This document shows positions 18,236-25,859 of a stretch of DNA of 64,000 bases, one piece after another. The position numbers and the translations under genes were made by a program. The notes under the pieces were generated by a model that searched no databases, was not told where the DNA came from, and saw only the letters and a list, made by a program, of their open reading frames with translations. The first letter of the stretch is position 1; each line of letters opens with the position of its first letter. Source of the DNA: Pyrobaculum islandicum DSM 4184 (lineage in GTDB: Archaea; Thermoproteota; Thermoprotei; Thermoproteales; Thermoproteaceae); assembly GCF_000015205.1 (NCBI RefSeq), contig NC_008701.1, positions 871,436 through 935,435 of the forward strand, given 5' to 3'.

Positions 18236-20145
18236 GGATAATCTTCCACAACCTGGTTACACTTGAACAAGCTATCGAGAGACTTTTGAAATTTGCAAAG
18301 CCTTTAGGAAGCGAGGAGGTAGATATTACAGAGGCCTATGGCAGAGTCTTAGCAACCGACATAGTCGCGCCTGTAGATGTACCTCCATTTGACAGATCTA
18401 CTGTAGATGGTTACGCCGTAATTGCCGAATCTACATATGGCGCATCAGAGCTTACGCCAGTAGAGCTAGAGCTTGTGGGGCGGGTAGAGGCTGGCGAGTG
18501 GCCAAGTGTCGAAGTACATATGGGAGAGGCTGTAGAAATCGCCACAGGGGCGCCATTGCCGCGGGGAGCAAACGCCGTCGTTATGGTTGAGTATTCACAG
18601 GAGAGAGACGGCAAAGTCCGTGTCTTCCGCTCTGTGGCGCCAGGAGAGAATGTTATGTCTGCTGGATCTGACATATCGGCAGGAGAAGTTGTTTTAAAAA
18701 AATGTACAAGACTAACGGCTAGAGAGATAGGCGTTTTAGCCGCCTTAGGCATTAGAAGAGTCTCTGTAATTAAGAAGCCACGTGTCTCTATTATATCTAC
18801 AGGCAACGAACTGATACCCCCCGGCGCGACGCTTAGCTTTGGTAAACTATACGATGTAAATAGCTATTCTCTTGCAGCTGCTGTAAGAGAGGCTGGCGGT
18901 ATACCGATTTTACACGGCATCGTTAAAGACGACGAAAAAGAGTATAGAACTGCATTACAAAAAGCTCTTTTAACAAGCGACGTTGTTTTAATAAGCGGGG
19001 GTACCTCGGCGGGAGTCGCAGATCTAACATATAGAGTGTTGGGAGAGCTTGGCGAAGTGCTTTTTCACGGGATTATGGTTAAACCTGGAAAACCGACTCT
19101 GGCGGCTGTTGTTAACGATAAGGTAGTAGTGGGGTTGCCTGGGTATCCCTCCTCTGCTTTAATGATCTTCCATATAATAGTACGGCCATATCTCTTACAA
19201 TTACAATGTCTAGAGCCAGAGTCGGCGATGGTAGTGAGGGCAAAACTCGCATATAGTATAGAGGGTGCCAAAGGTAGACGTGCACTTTACCCCGTAGTGT
19301 TAGTTATGAGGGACAATGAATATAGAGCATACCCTCTATATGCTGAATCTGGAGCCATATCTGTCCTAGCTAGATCTGATGGATATATTACAGTGCCAGA
19401 AAATGTAGAGTTTCTACAAGAGGGCGAAGAAGTAGAGGTATATCTATTCGAGCGGTATAAACCAGCAGAGCTATATTTCATAGGTAGCCACGACCCGCTT
19501 CTAGATTCTATACTTGCAAAACATAACGTCAAAGCTGTATATGTAGGCTCTATGGGCGGCTTAATGGCGTTAAAACGCGGAGAGGCAGATATTGCCGGTT
19601 GCCATATATACGACCCAGAGACGGGAGTTTACAACATCCCGTTTGTAAAAAAATTGGGGATTAGGAATGTGGCTGTTGTAGGCCTTTTCGAACGTGAACA
19701 AGGCTTAATATTACAAAAAGGCAATCCCAAGAGTGTTAGGGGTATAGAGGATTTCATACGTCCAGACATAGTAATTGTAAATAGGCCAAGAGGCACAGGC
19801 ACAAGGGCGTTATTAGACGCTCTATTAGACAGCCTAGCCAAGAAATTAAACATGCCACTTGAAGAACTTACGAAAAAGATAAAGGGTTATACGTATGAAG
19901 TTAAAACACATACAGCTGTAGCTGCCGCTGTAGCGCAGGGTAGAGCGGATGTAGGCATAGGCGTAAGATTTGCTGCTGAGCTTTACGGCCTTGAGTTTAT
20001 GCCGTTGGGTTGGGAGCAATACGACTTGGTCGTAAAGAGAGATGTCTTAGATAAAACTCTTGATATAGTAGAGGAAGTGTTACAAAATCTACCGCCTGGC
20101 TATAGGAGATACGAATGGTCAAACAAAATAAAGTTTGAAAATTAG
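18232..20145 (+). CDS. moeA: MoeA molybdopterin molybdenumtransferase fused to PBP-like domain
   Basis: This 637-aa protein has a MoeA part (about 1-405) with VDVPPFDRSTVDGYAV, GAPLPRGANAVV, ISTGNEL, SGGTSAG and VGLPGYPSSA motifs. A C-terminal domain (about 415-637) begins YFIGSHDPLLD and contains NRPRGTGTRALLD, typical of the periplasmic-binding-protein-like domain found in some archaeal MoeA and ModE-like regulators. MoeA inserts Mo or W into adenylated molybdopterin; the extra domain may bind the oxyanion or a ligand. It converges on a second, single-domain moeA. Confidence 0.9.
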   Translation: MRIIFHNLVTLEQAIERLLKFAKPLGSEEVDITEAYGRVLATDIVAPVDVPPFDRSTVDGYAVIAESTYGASELTPVELELVGRVEAGEWPSVEVHMGEAVEIATGAPLPRGANAVVMVEYSQERDGKVRVFRSVAPGENVMSAGSDISAGEVVLKKCTRLTAREIGVLAALGIRRVSVIKKPRVSIISTGNELIPPGATLSFGKLYDVNSYSLAAAVREAGGIPILHGIVKDDEKEYRTALQKALLTSDVVLISGGTSAGVADLTYRVLGELGEVLFHGIMVKPGKPTLAAVVNDKVVVGLPGYPSSALMIFHIIVRPYLLQLQCLEPESAMVVRAKLAYSIEGAKGRRALYPVVLVMRDNEYRAYPLYAESGAISVLARSDGYITVPENVEFLQEGEEVEVYLFERYKPAELYFIGSHDPLLDSILAKHNVKAVYVGSMGGLMALKRGEADIAGCHIYDPETGVYNIPFVKKLGIRNVAVVGLFEREQGLILQKGNPKSVRGIEDFIRPDIVIVNRPRGTGTRALLDALLDSLAKKLNMPLEELTKKIKGYTYEVKTHTAVAAAVAQGRADVGIGVRFAAELYGLEFMPLGWEQYDLVVKRDVLDKTLDIVEEVLQNLPPGYRRYEWSNKIKFEN

Positions 20146-20155
20146 TCCACTAGCT

Positions 20156-20197
20156 CCCCTTTTGTCACGCCGGCCTTCCCCGGGGAGCTCGGGACAT
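20156..20197 (-). repeat. Inverted 3'-end fragment of the GC-rich element
   Basis: Read on the minus strand this matches the last ~40 bases of the GC-rich element family: the CGAGCTCC..GGGGA hairpin, a GCCGG block and the terminal aaaaggggagc. It lies head-on to the longer plus-strand copy that follows, so both ends of the 20.15-20.38 kb block carry the element's 3' terminus pointing outward. Confidence 0.5.
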
Positions 20198-20376
20198 GTC
20201 CGGAGCCGTGGCCCCGGCCTTGGGGACCCGGCCGGTTGCTACATTTGACGCGCCCGTACGCCCGGGCACGGCCGTGCCCCTCTCGTCTCCGCCCCGCCCG
20301 TTAAGGGCGTCTGGCGGAGGCGGGCTAAACCCTTGCCCCCGGGAGAGGGCCGGGCGTTGCCGCTAAAAGGGGGCAC
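20198..20376 (+). ncRNA. Solo GC-rich structured element (omega-RNA-like, copy D)
   Basis: This copy has no tnpB beside it and lies between the two convergent moeA genes. It shares the landmarks of the family: CTTGGGGACCCGGCC near the start, a central hairpin (20287-20293 pairs with 20313-20319, inner stem 20295-20299 with 20305-20309), a GGGAGAGGGCC block and the terminal aaaaggggg. It is closest to the copy at 31.3 kb. Composition is far above the neighbouring genes in GC. Confidence 0.6.
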
Positions 20377-20404
20377 AAAGGAGCGCGGACTAAATAACCC
20401 CTTT

Positions 20405-21643
20405 TTAATCCACTGGGCCGAGAAGTATTACCTCTACTTCTTCACCCTCGTCATATCCCTCACGGTTCTCTGGCACGATTAATAACGCATTACCTTTTGT
20501 CAGGGTTGACAATATTCCGCTTCCTGTAACTGCCAGAGGCTCTGCGTAAAGACGCCCGCCCTCTTTGTATACTCTCACACGTACAAAACTTCTGACGTTA
20601 ATTGGAGTTGTTACTCTTCTAGTAAGTACAGCTCTTGCCGTTGGGAGAGGTTCTTCTCTTGCGCCAACCATTTTTAAAATTATGGGCTTTACAAAAACCT
20701 CAAACCCGACAATAGATGCCACTGGGAATCCAGACAACATAACTATGGGCTTCCCGCCTACAACTGCGGCACTGTTGGGTCTGCCCGGCCTAGCCGCTAT
20801 GCCATGTATTAACACCTCAGGCTTTAGATGAGACACCGCCTTTATTACATAGTCAGGCTCTCCGACTGATACACCGCCTGTAGTTATGACTATATCAAAG
20901 CGGTTTAACGCCTCTTTTATAGCTCTATATATTATCTCTTCGTCATCTGGCACAATGCCCATGTAGTATACGTCAACGCCGAACTCCTTGAGGATTGCTG
21001 TTATCACGTGACGAGTGCTATTTATTACTTTGCCAGGAGGAGGAGAGGCCTCTTCTAACTCCACAAGTTCGCTGCCGGTGGATATTAACGCGGCAGTTAT
21101 CTTATAAACATAGACTTGTCTCACGCCTACTGACGCCAAAACACCTAAATCCCAAGGTTTTATCTTCTTTCCACGTCTTAAGACTACCTCCCCCGCTGCA
21201 ATATCCTCTCCCCTCCTAGAGACGTAGTAAAAACGTGGGACTGGCCTATACACCTCTAGGTAGCCATCTCTTTTTACCGCCTCTTCATATGGAACTACCG
21301 CATCTGCACCTTCGGGAAGCGGAGCCCCCGTAGCAATTTCTACAGCTTCGCCCGGTTTTAACACGTTTGTATATGGAGAATTAGGCAACGACTTACCCAC
21401 AATTCTTAATAAAATGGGATTTGTACGAGATGCGCCCAACGTATCTTCAGACCGCACTGCATAGCCGTCAAACGCCGCTCTATCAAACGGAGGTACATCT
21501 ATGGAAGATATTATATCTCTAGACGCATATAGACCAAGAGACTCCGGAAGCGCAACTAAAGCCTCCTGGGGGACATGTGTTATTGCGTTAAGGACAATTC
21601 TCTGCGCCTCTGCGATAGGCGTCAAACTTTTAAACCCTCTCAC
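20405..21643 (-). CDS. moeA: MoeA molybdopterin molybdenumtransferase, single-domain
   Basis: This 412-aa protein has the whole MoeA motif set (IDVPPFDRAAFDGYAV, GAPLPEGADAVV, ISTGSELVE, TTGGVSVGEPD, LSGFPVAS) and no C-terminal extra domain. Two MoeA paralogs are common in archaea that use both Mo and W, and one may prefer each metal (inference). The GC-rich solo element lies beyond its 3' end. Its start is 46 bases from the divergent gene at 21689. Confidence 0.9.
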   Translation of the reverse strand: MRGFKSLTPIAEAQRIVLNAITHVPQEALVALPESLGLYASRDIISSIDVPPFDRAAFDGYAVRSEDTLGASRTNPILLRIVGKSLPNSPYTNVLKPGEAVEIATGAPLPEGADAVVPYEEAVKRDGYLEVYRPVPRFYYVSRRGEDIAAGEVVLRRGKKIKPWDLGVLASVGVRQVYVYKITAALISTGSELVELEEASPPPGKVINSTRHVITAILKEFGVDVYYMGIVPDDEEIIYRAIKEALNRFDIVITTGGVSVGEPDYVIKAVSHLKPEVLIHGIAARPGRPNSAAVVGGKPIVMLSGFPVASIVGFEVFVKPIILKMVGAREEPLPTARAVLTRRVTTPINVRSFVRVRVYKEGGRLYAEPLAVTGSGILSTLTKGNALLIVPENREGYDEGEEVEVILLGPVD

Positions 21644-21688
21644 ATTAGGCGGAATCTCGTTTATTTAAATAGGTTGGAGGATATAAAC

Positions 21689-22690
21689 GTGGATCCGATG
21701 TTAATCGAGGCGCGTTATCAACGGGCCGTCTTTCGCGGAGCTGAAGAAACAATACTTAGAGATTTCCAGCTTAGATATGGCGAAATGTGGCGTAGTATGT
21801 GGGACGCCTCTGCTAATGTATCTGAAGAAGATGTTCAAACTGCCGAGAAAAACGCCGATGTTCTCATAGAGTTGGTAAAATCAAGAATAGACGACATAGA
21901 TACAGCAGCGCTATACGCAGCCTTTGGGAGAAATCTCTCGCTAGAGAAGGAGCTAGAGCTAGGGCTAGAACTATTGGAACGTCCCGGCGGTTTAGAAAAA
22001 CTCTTGCAGTGGGGTTTGATAATGCATTACGACGACGAAGTAGTAGCTGCACCGCCCTATTTAGCAAAGTTGTTAATTTATCTCACACAGAGGACGCCAT
22101 CTTTACAATACGACATTAGAGAAGAGCTAGAGCCTTACTCCAACGACGGCGCTACAATGGCGTTTTTAGAAGGCTTATTAGTTGGCGACTTTAATATAGA
22201 GCTACATAGAGAGTTTTATGGAGAGCCGCCTCGCAGAATAAAAATCGGAAGAGCGGCCATATATCGCAGCGACGTCGGACTTGTCGTAAACCCAGCCTAC
22301 TCTTCCGACGAGGTGTTAAACGCGATACTCCAGATAAAAGAAAGGAGGGCCGAGGCACTTGCCAGAGCGCTTTCATTACATGGCGAGTATGAATTCAGTA
22401 AGGAGTATAGATGTGGTCTCCAGTATCTCTCGATAGACGGCACTGCGGAAAAAAGCGGTGTCATAGCGATATGTCCCTGGCTATCCTATAGACGGAAGCT
22501 GTGGAAAATACACAACCTAATTTTGGTAGTAGAGGGGAAAAGACCAACACCCCAGCCACAGACGAGAATAGGAATTATATTTATAAAGGGGGGCGAGGCT
22601 GAAGTTGTAAAGCCACCAGTAAAGTCGAAGTTGTTTGAATACATAGTAGATACGTTATATAGCACCGGCTTTTCAGTATTAGAAGACTAA
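21689..22690 (+). CDS. Hypothetical protein (333 aa)
   Basis: A GTG at 21689 (VDPMLIEARYQ) follows a GGTTGGAGG run by about 8 bases, an unusually clear ribosome site; an ATG at 21698 is the alternative. The protein is acidic and mostly helical in its first half (LEKELELGLELLERPGGLEKLL, shown in part), with a WLSYRRKLWKIHNLILVVEG segment near the end. It has no membrane segments or metal motifs. I do not recognise it. Its 3' end overlaps the convergent amidotransferase gene by 12 bases. Confidence 0.7.
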   Translation: MDPMLIEARYQRAVFRGAEETILRDFQLRYGEMWRSMWDASANVSEEDVQTAEKNADVLIELVKSRIDDIDTAALYAAFGRNLSLEKELELGLELLERPGGLEKLLQWGLIMHYDDEVVAAPPYLAKLLIYLTQRTPSLQYDIREELEPYSNDGATMAFLEGLLVGDFNIELHREFYGEPPRRIKIGRAAIYRSDVGLVVNPAYSSDEVLNAILQIKERRAEALARALSLHGEYEFSKEYRCGLQYLSIDGTAEKSGVIAICPWLSYRRKLWKIHNLILVVEGKRPTPQPQTRIGIIFIKGGEAEVVKPPVKSKLFEYIVDTLYSTGFSVLED

Positions 22691-23338
22691 ATAGGTGCCG
22701 TTTTCTAACTCTCTCCCTGGCAGATCTATATGTCTCATCAATGTAGATGAAACAACTGCTTTGGCATCCTTTGTCTCTATTAAATAGAGCGCATAGTACT
22801 CCCTAGAGCCTTTGTAAAAAGTATATACATGAGCCTTAAGACTGGGAAACTCAAGCACTGCTACGTTAAGAGCCGTCTTCGCGTAGAGGAGAGCCTCTTC
22901 AAAAGCTCTCTGCGGCAAATGCCACCGCCTTGCGATAAATAGCGCTAGGATATAGCTGTCGGTATAAAGAGATGGGTCAACGCTTATTTCAGCTGCCATA
23001 GCGTTTTTATCCACCGAGCCGTTGTGAGCCACGAAGAGGATGCGACCATCTGGCGTATATACAAGATATGGATGCGCATGAGCTGGGCCTTTGGGCTCGC
23101 CAAGAGAGGCCGCTCTTACATGCGCCAAGACAGCCTCTTTCATAGGCACTACAACGGGGTCCTCCCACGCCGGACGCCCCGATTTATAATGTATAAAGTC
23201 GGTGGCAGATGCCGCCACAAAGCCCCAGCCATCTCCGTGTTGTTTTTTCTCGTCTTGTTTATAGGGGTCATATTTGGCGGCGAGTTTCAACGCAGCGGAT
23301 AAATCCAGAGGGCCCTTGGAGATGAAAAATCTACACAC
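22679..23338 (-). CDS. Class II glutamine amidotransferase
   Basis: The 219-aa protein starts MCRFF, so processing would expose the catalytic Cys2 of an N-terminal-nucleophile glutaminase. GDGWGF, HVRAAS and HNGSVD match the glutamine-binding loops of the YafJ/DUG3-like class II family. It has no synthetase domain, so the ammonia acceptor is unknown. It shares its start region with the end of the RAM-domain gene upstream on the same strand, suggesting one transcript. Confidence 0.85.
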   Translation of the reverse strand: MCRFFISKGPLDLSAALKLAAKYDPYKQDEKKQHGDGWGFVAASATDFIHYKSGRPAWEDPVVVPMKEAVLAHVRAASLGEPKGPAHAHPYLVYTPDGRILFVAHNGSVDKNAMAAEISVDPSLYTDSYILALFIARRWHLPQRAFEEALLYAKTALNVAVLEFPSLKAHVYTFYKGSREYYALYLIETKDAKAVVSSTLMRHIDLPGRELENGTYLVF

Positions 23339-23595
23339 TACGCATAAGGTGGGGACCTCTTGGTATACGATTTAGCAACGATTAATGTCGTAGTTGATCT
23401 AATGCCCTCTATCTTTCTAATTTTTTCCCTTACTATATTTCTAATTTTTTCTATATCTTCGGCATCTATTTTAACTATTATATCATAAGGACCATAGACG
23501 AAGTATACTGCTTTTACCTCTGGAATAGAGACAAGTCTTTCCATCACATTATCCTCAGAACCTATGTCTACATTTAGGAACACAATAGCTTCCAT
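23338..23595 (-). CDS. Stand-alone Lrp/AsnC ligand-binding (RAM) protein
   Basis: The 85-aa protein is only the alpha-beta RAM domain of Lrp/AsnC regulators (AIVFLNVDIGSEDNV, VYGPYDIIVKIDAED, TTLIVAKSY) with no DNA-binding helix-turn-helix. Such proteins bind amino acids or heterooligomerise with full-length Lrp proteins; one is encoded at 24015-24518. It abuts the amidotransferase gene, hinting at an amino-acid sensing role. Confidence 0.85.
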   Translation of the reverse strand: MEAIVFLNVDIGSEDNVMERLVSIPEVKAVYFVYGPYDIIVKIDAEDIEKIRNIVREKIRKIEGIRSTTTLIVAKSYTKRSPPYA

Positions 23596-23624
23596 AATAT
23601 TTAATTCGCTAAACTATTTAAAGC

Positions 23625-23924
23625 TTATCTACTTCTTGATTCTAAGTACCTCCTGATAACTACGGCGGTAGATAGATCAACTTTATGCTTTTCCGTAAGT
23701 CCCGTATCGGTATCTGTAAACTCAACTATATACTCAATGCCATCGCCTTCTCCTTTGTAAACCTTAATTAGAGTGTTTGGCTTACACATAGCTGTGAGAG
23801 AGGTGGCGTTCTTTTCTACTATCGAGCAGTCTACATACTTAAACACCTTAGCCTCTACTGGAGTTCTGCTTATCGGCCCTATTGGCGTCTCCTCATAATA
23901 GTACATTTTACGTCTCCTACTCAC
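23625..23924 (-). CDS. Hypothetical protein (99 aa)
   Basis: A small beta-rich protein with a basic start (MSRRRKMYYYEE) and strands such as TLIKVYKGEGDGIEYIVEF. An alternative start is the ATG six codons later (MYYYEETP). It may share a transcript with the RAM and amidotransferase genes 29 bases downstream. No family recognised. Confidence 0.6.
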   Translation of the reverse strand: MSRRRKMYYYEETPIGPISRTPVEAKVFKYVDCSIVEKNATSLTAMCKPNTLIKVYKGEGDGIEYIVEFTDTDTGLTEKHKVDLSTAVVIRRYLESRSR

Positions 23925-24014
23925 GCCACACCACTAAAACCCCTATAAAAATCTTGACCCAGACTGGATATATACAGTTTAAACAAATCCTCATAGGCCC
24001 TATTTCGTAACTGA

Positions 24015-24518
24015 CTATATAGTTGAAGGGGGCATTACCCGCTTCCGCCAGTCGTCTACAATCTCTAGAACAATAAACGTCTCAGTACGTTGGATATCTT
24101 GGTTTGAGGCTAGATAGGTTACTAGAAACGTAGAGAGCTGTTTAATATCTCTCGCCCAGACTTTGAAAAGGAGGTCGTAGGGTCCTGTTATAATATAGGC
24201 CTCTTCTACAAACGGCATCCCTCTCTCGCCGTTGCATTCTGCAAGCACTCTTTCGGCAACTTCAAGTTGTAGCGGCTTATTCTCCTTGTGAGCAACGCCT
24301 CTCCGTACGCTAACTAACACAAAAGCCAACAACTTATAACCTAATGTAAACGGGTTTATCACAGCCTTATAGCCCATTATGATGCCTTCACTTTCTAACT
24401 TTTTTATACGGGCTGCAATTGTAGTTTTAGGTTTCTTTAATTCTTCGCTTAGTTCTTGTAATGTCTTTCTACCATCTGCCTGTAATAATACTACTAACCT
24501 GCGGTCTATCTCATCCAC
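24015..24518 (-). CDS. Lrp/AsnC-family transcription regulator
   Basis: This 167-aa protein has an N-terminal winged helix-turn-helix (IDRRLVVLLQADGRK, LKKPKTTIAARIKKLE) followed by a RAM ligand-binding domain with AYIITGPYDLLFKVWARD. Lrp proteins form octamers that control amino-acid metabolism genes in response to amino acids. The neighbouring RAM-only protein and amidotransferase are plausible partners or targets. Confidence 0.9.
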   Translation of the reverse strand: MDEIDRRLVVLLQADGRKTLQELSEELKKPKTTIAARIKKLESEGIIMGYKAVINPFTLGYKLLAFVLVSVRRGVAHKENKPLQLEVAERVLAECNGERGMPFVEEAYIITGPYDLLFKVWARDIKQLSTFLVTYLASNQDIQRTETFIVLEIVDDWRKRVMPPSTI

Positions 24519-24597
24519 AAGATTAGGGAAAGTCCTGGGAATTATAGTTTACTTCTCAAGGATAAGTATACATCAAATGGGAATTTTTTCCTAGTCG

Positions 24598-25350
24598 CTA
24601 TAGAGTTTCCCGTGGTTGAAGAGTGTGATTACTTAGTATTCTTGAAACCAGAAGCCCAACGGTCCTTAGATATTGTCTGTTTATCTTAGCTAGGCGATGT
24701 GCTAATCTAAGCCTAATGGGATATCTTCTAAAAAGAGGACATAAATAACTTGCCGATAGATTTTTTGGAAATTCCACATAGAGCACCCAGTCAGACTTAA
24801 AAAATGTGCCGTAGAGTCCGCCTAGATCTACAGGTACTAGATAAGAACCTGGTGGCGATTGTGCTAGCAATACGCTAGCGACTTCTCTCTCCCCTATGGA
24901 TTTCGCTAATTTTACAAATATCTCTCTCTTGTCTTTATCTGGTATCCTAGGCCCGTACCTAATGAGACGAGGATCTTTAGAAACGCCTACTACTTTTGTT
25001 ATATTTGCATATGGAGTTATAGGTCCGTCCACTAATATCACCTCTGCATCTAATGTCTCCGCAAACTGTAGCTCGTTCTTCCTGGCCTCTATATGTGGAT
25101 CTTCCCCGATTCTTCGTATATAGAACCTCCTTTTGATATCTTTGCCGACCGCCACTATTGACTGTACTAAGACATCTATGTTACTTATGCGTCTTACTAA
25201 ATAGCCTGAGTCTACGGCATAATAGTCGAAATTTCCCTCTCCCTCGCACGGAATTACCAACTTCTTTAATTCCTCTGGTATACCAATTATGGTTTGTGCA
25301 TGTTCTAATTCTGCAAATTTTAGGACTTCAGAAAGTAGCTGATACATCAA
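24598..25350 (-). CDS. nurA: NurA-like nuclease
   Basis: The 250-aa protein has the NurA (RNase H-like) layout: an early acidic motif YYAVDSGY (Asp47), VILVDGP near 105-110 (Asp108) and a C-terminal LAHRLAKINRQYL helix. NurA is a 5'-3' exonuclease/endonuclease normally paired with the HerA translocase in end resection. Here no HerA is present. Instead it ends an operon with an unknown protein and a 963-aa P-loop ATPase, overlapping the middle gene by 4 bases. A function in DNA end processing or defence is inferred. Confidence 0.75.
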   Translation of the reverse strand: MMYQLLSEVLKFAELEHAQTIIGIPEELKKLVIPCEGEGNFDYYAVDSGYLVRRISNIDVLVQSIVAVGKDIKRRFYIRRIGEDPHIEARKNELQFAETLDAEVILVDGPITPYANITKVVGVSKDPRLIRYGPRIPDKDKREIFVKLAKSIGEREVASVLLAQSPPGSYLVPVDLGGLYGTFFKSDWVLYVEFPKNLSASYLCPLFRRYPIRLRLAHRLAKINRQYLRTVGLLVSRILSNHTLQPRETL

Positions 25351-25859
25351 TACAGCTCTTCGACAAGACGGTTGAAGAGTCTCTGTAATTCCTCACGGCT
25401 CAAGCCCCCCACTATATCCGCTATATGTGGAGGTAATGAATCAATTTGACCAACAACGTATTGACTGATTAAAGTCAGAGTAGGAGATCGCTTATATTTA
25501 CGTCTCTCGGCAATCACAAGCTCTTTTAATTTTTTAAGTACGGCGTCTGTAGCGATATTTGTTTTAGTTAAGGTCTCAATTAGTTCTCTTTCTAAAAGAC
25601 CGCTCTCTTCATATAACGTAAGTGGTATACCTCTTATATAAACTCTCCCCATTACAACCGCCGCAACAGGTTTCCTAGTGTACTTCCCTAGGCCTATCGG
25701 AACTCCCTCACTTACTGTCCCAATAGCAACTATAGACCTCAGTTCTCGTCCGCTTAATATTATAACGTCGTAAAATTGTGGCTTCCCTCTGGCATCTATA
25801 ATAACATCTCCTTGGGCTATATCGCTATCCCCCCTAATTATGCTAATCTTAAGCAACAT
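25347..25859 (-). CDS. Unknown protein between NurA and ATPase
   Basis: About 170 aa when started at the ATG at 25859 (MLLKISIIRGDSD), which overlaps the end of the ATPase gene by 11 bases. The first ~100 residues look like a small beta-barrel (GDVIIDARGKPQFYDVII, PVAAVVMGRVYIRGIPL) and the last ~70 are helical. A barrel of the HAS type joined to HerA-like ATPases is one possibility, but this is only a pattern. Tight overlaps on both sides say that it works with the nuclease and the ATPase. Confidence 0.65.
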   Translation of the reverse strand: MLLKISIIRGDSDIAQGDVIIDARGKPQFYDVIILSGRELRSIVAIGTVSEGVPIGLGKYTRKPVAAVVMGRVYIRGIPLTLYEESGLLERELIETLTKTNIATDAVLKKLKELVIAERRKYKRSPTLTLISQYVVGQIDSLPPHIADIVGGLSREELQRLFNRLVEELY

